Assembly (NCBI RefSeq): GCF_947498345.1
Contig: NZ_CANMJY010000002.1
Coordinates: forward strand, 124,001 to 188,000
Length of the DNA stretch: 64,000 nucleotides
DNA from: an uncultured Winogradskyella sp.
GTDB taxonomy: Bacteria; Bacteroidota; Bacteroidia; Flavobacteriales; Flavobacteriaceae
Direction of reading: 5' to 3'
Of this stretch, positions 36,638-45,584 are shown piece by piece. The notes beneath the pieces were generated by a model that saw only the letters and a program-made list of their open reading frames with translations, searched no databases and had not been told where the DNA came from. The position numbers were made by a program, and so were the translations under genes. The number at the start of each line of letters is the position of its first letter. The first letter of the stretch is position 1.

Positions 36638-37312
36638 TTAAGATTCGTTTTTTAAAGTTTCTATATCTTCAAGAAGTTGATCGATATCCTCGGGTTGTGT
36701 GCCATCGTAAAACCCTCTTATTTGTTGGTTTTTATCGATAAGCATAAAATTTTCAGTGTGTATCATATCATACTCATCACCATTACCATCGGTTTTTACA
36801 GCCAGGTAACTTTTTCTTGCCAGCTCATAAATCTGCTTTTTATCGCCAGTAACTAAGTTCCATTTTCGGTCGATTACTCCTTTTTCTTTAGCATACTTTT
36901 TTAATTGGGCTACACTATCGATTTTTGGAGTTACAGAATGTGATAATAGCATTACATCATCGTCACCAATAATTTCTTTCTGAATTTTGTACATATGATC
37001 CGTCATAATAGGGCAAATGGTTTGGCAGGTGGTAAAAAAGAAATCCGCTACATATATCTTATCCTTATAGGTGTCTTGCGTTATGGTTTCACCATTTTGA
37101 TTGATGAGACTAAAGTCAGCTATTTTATGATATTTTGCTTGATGCTGAATTGTGCTATCCACTAATTCGTCACTAACCATAACAGGTTGATAAATAGGCA
37201 ATGGTTGCTTTACATTAAGTATATTATAAATTATTGCAATGATGAGAATACACAATACAGAAAAGAAAATTCCGAAGTTTTTATACCTTTTAAAGTATGA
37301 AAGAAATGACAT
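36638..37312 (-). CDS. SCO1/SenC-family protein
   Basis: A 224-residue membrane-anchored thioredoxin-fold protein starting at ATG 37312 (MSFLSYFKRY); an upstream ATG at 37381 is in frame but would add an atypical N-terminus. Residues about 15-33 are a single membrane anchor. The copper-binding motif is DFFFTTCQTICPIM (CxxxC), and the distal His lies in LSHSVTPKIDSV; both are needed for copper delivery to the CuA centre of cytochrome c oxidase. AYLAVKTDGNGDEYDMIHTENFML is the typical later part. No oxidase genes are nearby. The assignment is secure; direct copper delivery here is inferred. Confidence 0.92.
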   Translation of the reverse strand: MSFLSYFKRYKNFGIFFSVLCILIIAIIYNILNVKQPLPIYQPVMVSDELVDSTIQHQAKYHKIADFSLINQNGETITQDTYKDKIYVADFFFTTCQTICPIMTDHMYKIQKEIIGDDDVMLLSHSVTPKIDSVAQLKKYAKEKGVIDRKWNLVTGDKKQIYELARKSYLAVKTDGNGDEYDMIHTENFMLIDKNQQIRGFYDGTQPEDIDQLLEDIETLKNES

Positions 37313-37505
37313 AAATTTTGAATTGAAATTCTGAATGGCAAAGGTACAACTCAGGTTAATTTTCTTGAACTTTTTTAACACAAATATGATGCTGAAACTC
37401 CGTGATTTATAAATCGTTGTTAAAAATAAATCGATTAGAAATACAATTGTTTTCTAAATGCCTCGAAAACCTTACTTTTGTCAATCGAAATTTGAAAATG
37501 ACTAC

Positions 37506-38855
37506 ATGGAATTTGTAATAAAGATATCCCAATTTTTACTGAGTTTGTCACTTCTAATCGTACTGCACGAGTTAGGTCACTTTATACCAGCAAAACTTTT
37601 TAAAACCAAGGTTGAGAAGTTTTACCTCTTTTTTGATGTAAAGTACTCACTATTTAAAAAGAAAATTGGAGACACGGTTTATGGTATTGGTTGGTTACCA
37701 CTTGGGGGTTATGTAAAAATAGCCGGAATGATTGACGAAAGTATGGATAAAGAACAAATGGCAAAACCACCACAGCCCTGGGAGTTTCGTTCTAAGCCTG
37801 CCTGGCAACGACTAATCATTATGTTAGGCGGTGTAACCGTTAATTTTATTTTAGCGTATTTCATTTATGTATTTATCTCTTTTGTTTATGGAGACAAAGA
37901 CTACACATTAGATAGTCTAAAGGATGGTTATTTAATTGAAAACCAATTGATGCGCGACTTGGGCTTTAAAACAGGGGATAAGGTTATTGCTGTAAATGGA
38001 GAACCCGTAAAAGCGCATTCAGATGTTATTAAAAGTTTAATATCTGCAAAAGAGTTTACTGTAGAGCGCGATAATACCACTCAAAAAATAGATCTGCCAG
38101 AAGATTTCTTAGGACAATTATCGTCTAGAAAAAACCGCTCTAGTCTGTTTAATATTAGAGTACCATTTATGGTGGCTGAAATTAACGACACCATGCAAAA
38201 TAAAAGTGTTGATTTAAAACAAGGTGATGTTTTAGTTGCTATAAATAATAAGAATATTAGATATTTTGACCAGCTCGAACCACGTTTAGAGCAGTATAAA
38301 AATCAGACGATTACAGCGATTTTCTTAAGAGATAATGATAGTATAAAACGAGAACTCAAAGTAAGCTCAAATGGTAAAATTGGTGTATTTCCAGGTATTT
38401 CTGAAGATAAGTTTGATGAAATGGGATATATAGATATTACAAGAAAAGAGTACACATTTGCAGAGAGTTTTGGTGGTGGTGTAGATAAGTTTGTAGACCA
38501 GGTTGTAGGTTATTTCGATCAACTTAAAGCTATATTTACACCAAGTACTGGTGCATACAAAGGTCTTGGAGGCTTTAAAGCTATATTTGATATTTTCCCA
38601 GAAGTATGGAGTTGGGAAGCTTTTTGGAGGCTAACAGCATTCTTATCTATTATGTTGGCGATTCTTAATTTATTACCTATACCTGCTCTAGATGGAGGGC
38701 ACGTTATGTTTTTATTGTACGAAATGATATCTGGTCGTAAGCCTAGCGAAAAGTTTTTAGAACGTGCTCAAATTGTAGGATTCTTTATCCTTATCGCTTT
38801 AGTGTTATTTGCTAATGGTAACGATGTCTTTAGGTGGATTACAAACCGAGGTTAA
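37506..38855 (+). CDS. rseP: RIP metalloprotease RseP (site-2 protease)
   Basis: A 449-residue intramembrane zinc protease starting at ATG 37506; a frame beginning 48 bp earlier has an unlikely N-terminus. HELGH (residues 21-25) in the first helix supplies two zinc ligands, and the third is in NLLPIPALDGGHV near the end. WLPLGGYVKIAGM follows the first helix as is normal for the family. Two PDZ-like regions occupy the centre. In other bacteria such enzymes release anti-sigma factors or clear signal peptides. The gene stands alone; the tRNA-Asn follows. Confidence 0.94.
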   Translation: MEFVIKISQFLLSLSLLIVLHELGHFIPAKLFKTKVEKFYLFFDVKYSLFKKKIGDTVYGIGWLPLGGYVKIAGMIDESMDKEQMAKPPQPWEFRSKPAWQRLIIMLGGVTVNFILAYFIYVFISFVYGDKDYTLDSLKDGYLIENQLMRDLGFKTGDKVIAVNGEPVKAHSDVIKSLISAKEFTVERDNTTQKIDLPEDFLGQLSSRKNRSSLFNIRVPFMVAEINDTMQNKSVDLKQGDVLVAINNKNIRYFDQLEPRLEQYKNQTITAIFLRDNDSIKRELKVSSNGKIGVFPGISEDKFDEMGYIDITRKEYTFAESFGGGVDKFVDQVVGYFDQLKAIFTPSTGAYKGLGGFKAIFDIFPEVWSWEAFWRLTAFLSIMLAILNLLPIPALDGGHVMFLLYEMISGRKPSEKFLERAQIVGFFILIALVLFANGNDVFRWITNRG

Positions 38856-38944
38856 TTTTAGATTTTAGATCAAAAAAATAAAATTTCATATTGTAGAGAT
38901 TAAAAAATAATTTATATTTGCGCTCGCTAATGCGAAAAACATCT

Positions 38945-39018
38945 TCCTCTTTAGCTCAGTTGGTTAGAGCATCTGACTGTTAATCAGAGGGTCCTTGGTT
39001 CGAGCCCAAGAAGAGGAG
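38945..39018 (+). tRNA. tRNA-Asn (anticodon GTT)
   Basis: A complete cloverleaf of 74 nt including the discriminator base. Acceptor stem TCCTCTT pairs with AAGAGGA, and the D-arm AGCTCAGTTGGTTAGAGC, the anticodon stem CTGAC/GTCAG-like with loop GTT, and the T-arm CTTGGTTCGAGCCCAAG are all in place. The CCA end is not encoded. The anticodon GTT reads Asn codons AAC and AAT. Confidence 0.95.
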
Positions 39019-39023
39019 CAGAT

Positions 39024-39054
39024 AAAACCCACTCAATTTTGAGTGGGTTTTTTA
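39024..39054 (+). terminator. Intrinsic terminator after tRNA-Asn
   Basis: ACCCACTC pairs with GAGTGGGT in an A/T-flanked stem (AAAACCCACTCAA with TTGAGTGGGTTTT), followed by a run of T residues. It starts 5 bp after the tRNA end and is a textbook Rho-independent terminator. Confidence 0.9.
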
Positions 39055-39068
39055 TTTTCAATAACCTC

Positions 39069-39088
39069 ATTAAGGTGTCCACCTTAAT
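39069..39088. promoter_or_regulatory. 20-bp palindrome upstream of the sensor kinase gene
   Basis: ATTAAGGTGTCCACCTTAAT is a perfect 9-bp inverted repeat around a TC centre, 164 bp before the kinase gene. A second dyad, ATGAGA-TAT-TCTCAT, lies at 39163-39177, 75 bp before it. Both look like operators, but the cognate protein is unknown. Nothing else is seen between the tRNA terminator and 39252. Confidence 0.4.
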
Positions 39089-39251
39089 AAGTATAGGTTT
39101 TAAGATGTGAAAACCATAGCGTAGAATATGTCTTTTATTATATTTCTGTTTCTTTTTGATTTATGAGATATTCTCATTTCTAAAGACTTTATTTAGGTGC
39201 TTTGCATTATATTTATATACTTAGATTTTGTTTATTACTTTATATGAATAA

Positions 39252-42200
39252 ATGATTATTGATTTTACATATTATAAAACACAGGCTAAGAAACTTTATT
39301 TTTTAATTATTATTCTTTTTACTTCAGTCATCATAAGTTGTAATAAACAAGAATATATTACAGAGCACACTCCTTCCCAAAAGTCTGAAATAGGAGTATT
39401 AAAGCCCCACCAGACTATAAAGCTTAAAAATCCTGTAGCTATAGAGATTGATTCTAGTGTTTTAACTACACAAAAACTTTCAAGGAAGCCTTCTGACTTA
39501 AAATCGGTAGAAAAGATTCAAGATCCAATGTTTCCTAAAAAACTAAAAACCACAAAAGGAAGCGAAATAGACTTTAATAAGCTCGTAACTTTTAGAATAG
39601 ATGAAGACTCCAATCCACAACCTTTTAAGTTTTCAATTCCAAAATCAGGACATGCTGTTTTTAATGAAGATACCATTTGGGCACCAAAAACCACATCTAT
39701 TAGAGAACCTAAACTATTAGATGCTGGTACAATGCGATCCAAACCTCAAGCACGTGTAAATATAAAATATTTAAGCAAAGAAACAGGGCTTCCCCAATCT
39801 GTATCACACGGTATATATAATGATAGTAATGGGTATATATGGATAGGAACATCAACTGTAGGGCTTATAAAATATGATGGTGACTATTTTTGGAACTACA
39901 ACCTAGATAGGGATAAAAACGCTGCTATTGATGAGATTATCGGTGATATTAAAGATGGCTTATGGATAAGAACTAATTCTGCAGAATACAATATCATTTT
40001 TTTTGATGGATATTCTTTTACATATATCGGAAAACGCCAGGGTATTGAAAATGTTTCTAGTATACATCTATCAAATGATGGCGTGCTTTGGATAGGAACC
40101 AAACAAAATGGTGTATTTAAATTAGAGCAAGATAATTTAACAGGGTTTGAGGTTACAAATTACACTACCCTTAACGGACTTACATCAAATGATATTCTGG
40201 GAATTGAATCATTAGATAACGGAGACATTTGGATTGCTACACAAAAAGGTATAAACATCTATCAGAACAATACGTTTATTCAATGGATAAACCTACCAGG
40301 ATTGGTTCATGAACTTCGAGGTATTTCTAAGGATTGGAACGGCAATATCATGTATTACGACTATTCAAGAATAGTTAGGATAAAAAACAAGAGATATGAA
40401 GTAATTGAAAGATTAGAAGAAAAATCCACAAAAGATATTTATAAAATTTTCCCGCTCAAAGACAATACCATTGTTATAGCTACATTTGGTACAGGAATTG
40501 AACTACTAAGTGACAATACATACATAAGTCTTTCTAAGGAGAATGGGATGAATGCCAATTTCATTTCAGATCTTGTTGAAGACCATTCTGGAAATATTTG
40601 GACCTCTAGTTTTGATGGAGGAATAGATGTTATTAATACGAACTCTTTTCAAATTTGGCCTAATGAATATAGTATTACTGATGGCAGAATCGATGATATT
40701 GTGGAAGATAACGCAGGAAACATCTGGATTTTACATTTTAAAGGTATTCTTAAGTATAATGGACAGGAAATAGAAAAATTTGAAAGTGAAAACTATAGTA
40801 CAGGATATTATAACGGCTATGAAGCCTTGTTGGATTCATTTGGTCAGATATGGATAGGAGAATATGACGAGTTGTATGTAATAGATCATGAAAAGTTCTA
40901 TACACTTTTAGATTCAACAACGGGTAAAGTCCCACAAGAAATCAAAGGAGTAGCTACTATGTATAATGATAGAAATGGGGCGATTTGGTTGGGTTCTGGA
41001 AAAGGCATTGCAAAGCTTGAAAAGGATAAACTTACCTCTTATAGTGAAATAGAAAGCTTTAAGAATAGATTTGTAAATGGTATTACGGAGGATATTAATG
41101 ATAATATGTGGATAACAACCACCCGAGACCTTATTTTATTTGATGGGCATAGTTTTTTTCATTATCCAATAGAAAGGTATTTTGACAATAGTATTATTTG
41201 CAATCCCACAACGGACCAAGAGGGTAATATAGTTATTGCATCTAACAATGGTCTATATAAATTAGTCATGGAATCGGGAGTCAAGTTTCCAAGTAAGTTG
41301 TTGCATTACAGAGGTATAAAGCCGTTTGAGCAATCCCAAATAGGATCCATTCTTATGGAAGACGATGGTCGAATATGGTTAGGTACTAATAGTAATGGTG
41401 TTATATAATTAGAAAGTGATAGTATAGCAAAAAATCAATCTTATTTTTATAAATATTTTGATTATTCTACTGGGTTTTTTAAACCAGAAATAATGTTTAA
41501 TTCAGCATTAAAGGATTCAAAAGGAAAGCTTTGGTGGGGAACTACAGATGGAGTGGTCTCTATAGCGAGTAAGGATATGGTAATTCCAAATTCTATTCCA
41601 AAACTAACTTTGAATAGTATTGAGGTAGAACAAGAGTTTATTGATTACGGACAATTATCAAATAACGTGTATATAGAGGGTTCTGAACTTAGAAGAACCA
41701 TAGCTAAAGCTACAAAATCTAAATCAAAGTTTAGTAATGTCCCTCAAAATTTAGAATTACCTTATAATATTAATGATTTATCTTTTCAATTAAGCGCTAC
41801 CGAATGGAATTCACCTTCAAAGATAATGTATCAGTATGTTATTGATGGATTGGACAATACATGGGGCCCTTTGCTTAAATCGCCTAATATTGCCGTTCAA
41901 AATATTCCTTATGGAAATTATACATTTAAAGCAAGAGCTATAGGTGAGACGGGGAATTTAAGTAATACCATTGTTTATAACTTTACAATAAAACCACCTT
42001 GGTGGCATACATGGTGGGCTAGGGTTTTAATGACCATACTAGTTCTCTCTGTAATTGTAGTTGTTTTTCAATTAAGAATAAAAGCCGTCAGAAAAAAACT
42101 AAAAAAGGAAGAAGCCATACGATTACAAATGGGACAATTAGAGGCAAAGGCATTACGTGCGCAAATGAATCCTCATTTTATCTTTAACTCATTAAATGGT

Positions 42201-42779
42201 ATACAAAGTGCTATAATCCTAAAAGGTGAGCGTGAAGCTAACAAATACTTAACAGCTTTTGCTAAGCTTTTACGGTTTACTTTAGATTTTAGTCATTCTG
42301 AAAAAATATCCTTAAAAAAAGAAATACAATACATAAACACTTATGTTGATTTAGAAAAATTACGACAACCCCATGACATTAATTTCACACTTCGTTTAGA
42401 ACCTGAGGATATGGAAACATCGAATATCTTCCTTCCAAGCATGATGATACAACCGTTAATTGAAAATGCCATATTACATGGATTAATACCTAAAAAGTCC
42501 AAAAATAGATGCTTACAAGTTACTTTTAAACTTAGAGAAGATTGCCTTTATGCTGTTATAACAGATAATGGAATAGGAAGAAAAGCTGCGACGAATATAA
42601 AAGCAAGGCAAAAAAATGAGCATATCTCACATGCTAATCGTATTATGAAAGAACGCATAGATACCATTAAACAATTTTCAACAATAGATATTAATATGGT
42701 TATAGACGATCTCTATGATGGTGAAAAACCTATGGGAACTCGTGTAACTCTTACTTTTTCTGGAAATTACGGTAATTAA
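39252..42779 (+). pseudogene. Beta-propeller sensor histidine kinase, interrupted by an in-frame stop
   Basis: One continuous frame of 1175 codons apart from a single TAA at 41406-41408. The N-terminal part has a lipoprotein-type signal (lipidatable Cys30), a low-complexity spacer and then Reg_prop-type propeller repeats with motifs such as GYIWIGTSTVGLIKYDG, GVLWIGTKQNGVFKLE, GDIWIATQKGINIY and GRIWLGTNSNGVI. After the stop the frame continues LESDSIAKNQSYFYKYFDYS, with no shift, through a Y_Y_Y domain, a membrane helix and a LytS-type kinase. The stop falls where a Lys (AAA) would fit the repeat pattern, so one A-to-T change is enough. Could be a true pseudogene, a strain-specific nonsense mutation, or a base error. 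Confidence 0.8.
41493..42779 (+). CDS. C-terminal kinase half of the interrupted sensor
   Basis: The 428-residue stretch from the first ATG after the stop. It contains the last propeller blade (KLWWGTTDGVVSI), the Y_Y_Y immunoglobulin-like domain (NDLSFQLSATEWNSP, YQYVIDGLDNTW, PYGNYTFKARAIG), a membrane helix (about residues 173-192, WWARVLMTILVLSVIVVVF) and the cytoplasmic LytS/YehU-type histidine kinase: RAQMNPHFIFNSLNGIQSAI contains the phosphoacceptor His, and NAILHGL and DNGIGR belong to the ATPase domain. Re-initiation here would yield a kinase without most of its sensor and without a signal peptide. A response regulator gene follows after 263 bp. Confidence 0.6.
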   Translation: MFNSALKDSKGKLWWGTTDGVVSIASKDMVIPNSIPKLTLNSIEVEQEFIDYGQLSNNVYIEGSELRRTIAKATKSKSKFSNVPQNLELPYNINDLSFQLSATEWNSPSKIMYQYVIDGLDNTWGPLLKSPNIAVQNIPYGNYTFKARAIGETGNLSNTIVYNFTIKPPWWHTWWARVLMTILVLSVIVVVFQLRIKAVRKKLKKEEAIRLQMGQLEAKALRAQMNPHFIFNSLNGIQSAIILKGEREANKYLTAFAKLLRFTLDFSHSEKISLKKEIQYINTYVDLEKLRQPHDINFTLRLEPEDMETSNIFLPSMMIQPLIENAILHGLIPKKSKNRCLQVTFKLREDCLYAVITDNGIGRKAATNIKARQKNEHISHANRIMKERIDTIKQFSTIDINMVIDDLYDGEKPMGTRVTLTFSGNYGN

Positions 42780-43004
42780 TTGAATTGCAAACAATCAAAT
42801 ATTTTTTAGCTTTTTATTATGATGGACAATGCTTATCCACAAAAACAAACTCGTAAATAGGCTTCGAGGTAAATACTATATTCTTAGACATTAATTTTTT
42901 GGTAATATTTTTTAACGTACTCAAATTTATAAATCACTAACGGAATTAACATGTTTACTCATTGTAAGGTGTTTCTGAATAATAACTTGCTTAATTTTAA
43001 GTTA

Positions 43005-43018
43005 TGCTATATATAGCA
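43005..43018. promoter_or_regulatory. Perfect 14-bp palindrome before a response regulator gene
   Basis: TGCTATATATAGCA reads the same on both strands and lies 24 bp before the ATG of the response regulator. An AACTT/AAGTT inverted repeat precedes it at about 42984-43003. A candidate operator for autoregulation or a promoter-associated element. Confidence 0.35.
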
Positions 43019-43042
43019 CGCAGATAGTATCTATATAATATT

Positions 43043-43729
43043 ATGACTAACCATCAAGATATAAAAATGCCTAAAACCGTTAATGTTCTCATTGTTGAAA
43101 ATGAAGCTTTACTCGTACATGTTTTAAAGAACGCATTTTTATGTCTTACTAATAGGATTAGTAATTTTAATTTAAAAGTTGCTAATAATTATAACAATGC
43201 TTTAAAAGTCATAGAAACTAATGCTCCTATTGATTTGGTATTAGTAAATATTAATATACCGCCTACAGAAACTAGTAAACCGTTATTTATTGAAGATATT
43301 AGTATTAAATTACGGTTAAGATTTCCTAAGATGAAAATGATGCTATTTTCTTCCTATCAAAATAACATACAGATATACTCACTTCTAAAGACAATGAATC
43401 CAGAATGTTTACTGGTTAAAAGTGATATAGATTACAGTGAACTTATAAGAGCCATAAAAACAGTTATTATTGAACCTCCATATTACAGCAAAACAGTATT
43501 GCGATATATTAGAAAACAGTTGGCTCATAATATTTTTATAGACAAGACTGATAAAACCATATTATATTATTTATCGATAGGTGCAAAAATGAAAGATCTA
43601 CCACGGCTTGTTCATCTGTCTAAAAGCGCTATAGAAAGCAGAAAACGAAAACTTAAAAGCACCTTTGGCTTAGATAAGGGTAATGATAGTGATTTATTAA
43701 TCAGGGCCAGAGAAAAAGGGTTTATATAA
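43043..43729 (+). CDS. LuxR-type response regulator with a degenerate receiver
   Basis: A 228-residue protein with an N-terminal receiver domain (about 10-130) and a C-terminal NarL/LuxR-type helix-turn-helix (LSKSAIESRKRKLKSTFGLDKG). It is a paralogue of the regulator at 50271-50948. At the phosphoacceptor position it has Asn69 (DLVLVNINIP) where the paralogue has Asp66 (DFVLLDINIP), and its acidic pair is EN instead of ED. The Lys near 123 (LLVKSDID) is kept. It therefore probably cannot be phosphorylated in the usual way. It follows the interrupted kinase gene and was perhaps its partner. Confidence 0.85.
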   Translation: MTNHQDIKMPKTVNVLIVENEALLVHVLKNAFLCLTNRISNFNLKVANNYNNALKVIETNAPIDLVLVNINIPPTETSKPLFIEDISIKLRLRFPKMKMMLFSSYQNNIQIYSLLKTMNPECLLVKSDIDYSELIRAIKTVIIEPPYYSKTVLRYIRKQLAHNIFIDKTDKTILYYLSIGAKMKDLPRLVHLSKSAIESRKRKLKSTFGLDKGNDSDLLIRAREKGFI

Positions 43730-43841
43730 TTGCTTGTCCTAATATGTGTATCATTTTCTGATAAATTAAGCTCATTAAAAATATCCAACAACTCGTCAAT
43801 AGCTATTCAATTTTAAAATGGAATAGCATTAACTTATAATA

Positions 43842-45314
43842 TTACGGAACTTCTGAAGGAGACCATGTTTTTTCATAAACAGCATTTAGATTATCTACTT
43901 CATAAAACGCTTCAGTAAACCCGCCATCTTTATGTAGGGTAACAAGCGCATATCCATTTTTTACTCTGGGATCTGATTCCGGAAACTGATAATCTCGAGT
44001 GTGTGCATAATACGCAATATTACTGTTGTCTTCTAATGCCCAGCCATTACCAAAAGGAATTGAGGCATGACCACAACATCGTCCTTTTGTAGGAATATAC
44101 GGAATAGCGTCTCCCATATATAGTTTATTGTAGACAATACCATTATGTACATGTCCCCAATACCATAATGATGGCATTCTTCCTAAGGCAGCACTTACCT
44201 GATCAAAAAGAATATTTGTATTAGCACCTGTTAAGTCACAAGCATTGTGATGCGTTACAACCATAACAGGACCATTATGACCACTAAATTGCTCTAACCA
44301 GTTTATTTGCTGTTTATACCCATCAGTACCAATAGCACCATCCATATAGAATTTATCCCATCCATTTTTTTTATCTGAGTAATAAGACGAATCTAATCCA
44401 AGCAGCAACCAATTTCCGTAAGTTCGAGAAAAGTAACTCATACCGTTTTGATGTTCAAAAACTCCATCTTTTTTAAGAGCAAGGTCAAAATATCCATGTG
44501 CATCGCCACTCATCTCATGATTAGAATTAAGTGTAAAGTTACGACCTGTTCCCTGGTCTGGCCATAAATCTAAAAAGTTTACGTCTTCCTCAAGTGGCAA
44601 AGGTCTTAGATACGTACCAGCATAATAGACATCACCCAGATGTAAAAGATAATCGAGCTCATGCTTGGTCATATCATCCATTACTCGCTTTGCACCAGAT
44701 GGTGTGCCATTATAATTTGTGTAATACCCAGTTCCCCAATCTCCCAATATTCCTATGACTGGGTCGCCAGTTCTACCTTGTTTGCGAGACAGTTCTGAAG
44801 TCTCAATGGAGTTGTTAGGAAAATCAGCAATACTAGATGGTACAACCAGATTAATACCATAATTTAATGCTGCAAAAAACCAGCCAGTATCAAGTTGCTC
44901 ATACTTCTTTGTCCCTATCATTGTACCATCGTCCCATGGAACGGCACCAGCTTCTATTTTAGCGATTAAATTGGTATATTCTGTGAGGGTAATTTTTGTT
45001 GGAGGTGCTTCTGCTTGTAATGCATTAAGAATGGATCGCAATATCCGATGCTTATCTAACCATTTTGTAATCGCTTCTGGCGGATGATGAATCCAATATA
45101 GGATAAACCCATATTCAATACTTCCTTTTTGAGGAATTGCTGGTGGTGGTCCATCAGGGTTTTTTACGTAGTCAATAAGCGCTAAGGCCTGTGCTTCACA
45201 TTCAATAAGGTATTCAAAAAACTTTTTAAATACACTCAGGCTGTTGTCTTTCTTAACATTTGTGTGGTAGGTTTCTAAAGCTTGGATTTGTTGCTCGTTA
45301 GTAACTTGACTCAT
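43842..45314 (-). CDS. Metallophosphoesterase, purple acid phosphatase-like
   Basis: A 490-residue enzyme of the calcineurin-like phosphoesterase fold. Metal-binding blocks appear in order: GILGDWG, LLHLGDVYYAGT, LNSNHEMSG, VVTHHNACD and YWGHVHNGIVY, all with the standard Asp, Asn and His residues. It has no clear signal peptide, and the first about 160 residues are an extra helical N-terminal domain (FKKFFEYLIECEAQALALIDYVKN). The substrate is unknown. It is transcribed alone, 270 bp from the start of the accessory array. Confidence 0.88.
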   Translation of the reverse strand: MSQVTNEQQIQALETYHTNVKKDNSLSVFKKFFEYLIECEAQALALIDYVKNPDGPPPAIPQKGSIEYGFILYWIHHPPEAITKWLDKHRILRSILNALQAEAPPTKITLTEYTNLIAKIEAGAVPWDDGTMIGTKKYEQLDTGWFFAALNYGINLVVPSSIADFPNNSIETSELSRKQGRTGDPVIGILGDWGTGYYTNYNGTPSGAKRVMDDMTKHELDYLLHLGDVYYAGTYLRPLPLEEDVNFLDLWPDQGTGRNFTLNSNHEMSGDAHGYFDLALKKDGVFEHQNGMSYFSRTYGNWLLLGLDSSYYSDKKNGWDKFYMDGAIGTDGYKQQINWLEQFSGHNGPVMVVTHHNACDLTGANTNILFDQVSAALGRMPSLWYWGHVHNGIVYNKLYMGDAIPYIPTKGRCCGHASIPFGNGWALEDNSNIAYYAHTRDYQFPESDPRVKNGYALVTLHKDGGFTEAFYEVDNLNAVYEKTWSPSEVP

Positions 45315-45531
45315 GAGGTTTTAATTTAAATTAATAGTTTGGCTTTGAGTTACGATGAACCCGCTTGCTAATAATTTAAACTTAGGAGGAAAATAAATGA
45401 AGGAGTCTAAAGATAGGCATAATTTAAAAACATACCTAAACATTTAATAATCAGAACAATAAATAATTCGCATTTCTCAGATTACTCTGTACGCACTACT
45501 TTTTTGTTTAATACTGGTTGCATTAAAAACA

Positions 45532-45582
45532 TATGAAAGATCTTACAAATAAAGTTTAGGAGTCCGTTTGGAATACTACCGT
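45532..45582. repeat. Degenerate direct repeat, left copy
   Basis: A 51-bp segment about 78% identical (40 of 51) to 49694-49744, same strand. It lies 3 bp before the stop codon of the first accessory gene, and so marks the left edge of the array. The shared core is GGAG(T/C)CCGTTTG(G/A)AA. Read on the minus strand both copies encode TVVFQT(D/G)S and a stop, the same peptide that occurs in the 33-residue gene at 49865-49966. Confidence 0.6.
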
Positions 45583-45584
45583 TT

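Noticed and set aside
45397..45447. A 16-codon plus-strand frame with a perfect AGGAGG sequence 8 nt before its ATG
   Set aside because: Too short to support as a gene, and Shine-Dalgarno sequences are rarely used in Bacteroidota; could be chance.
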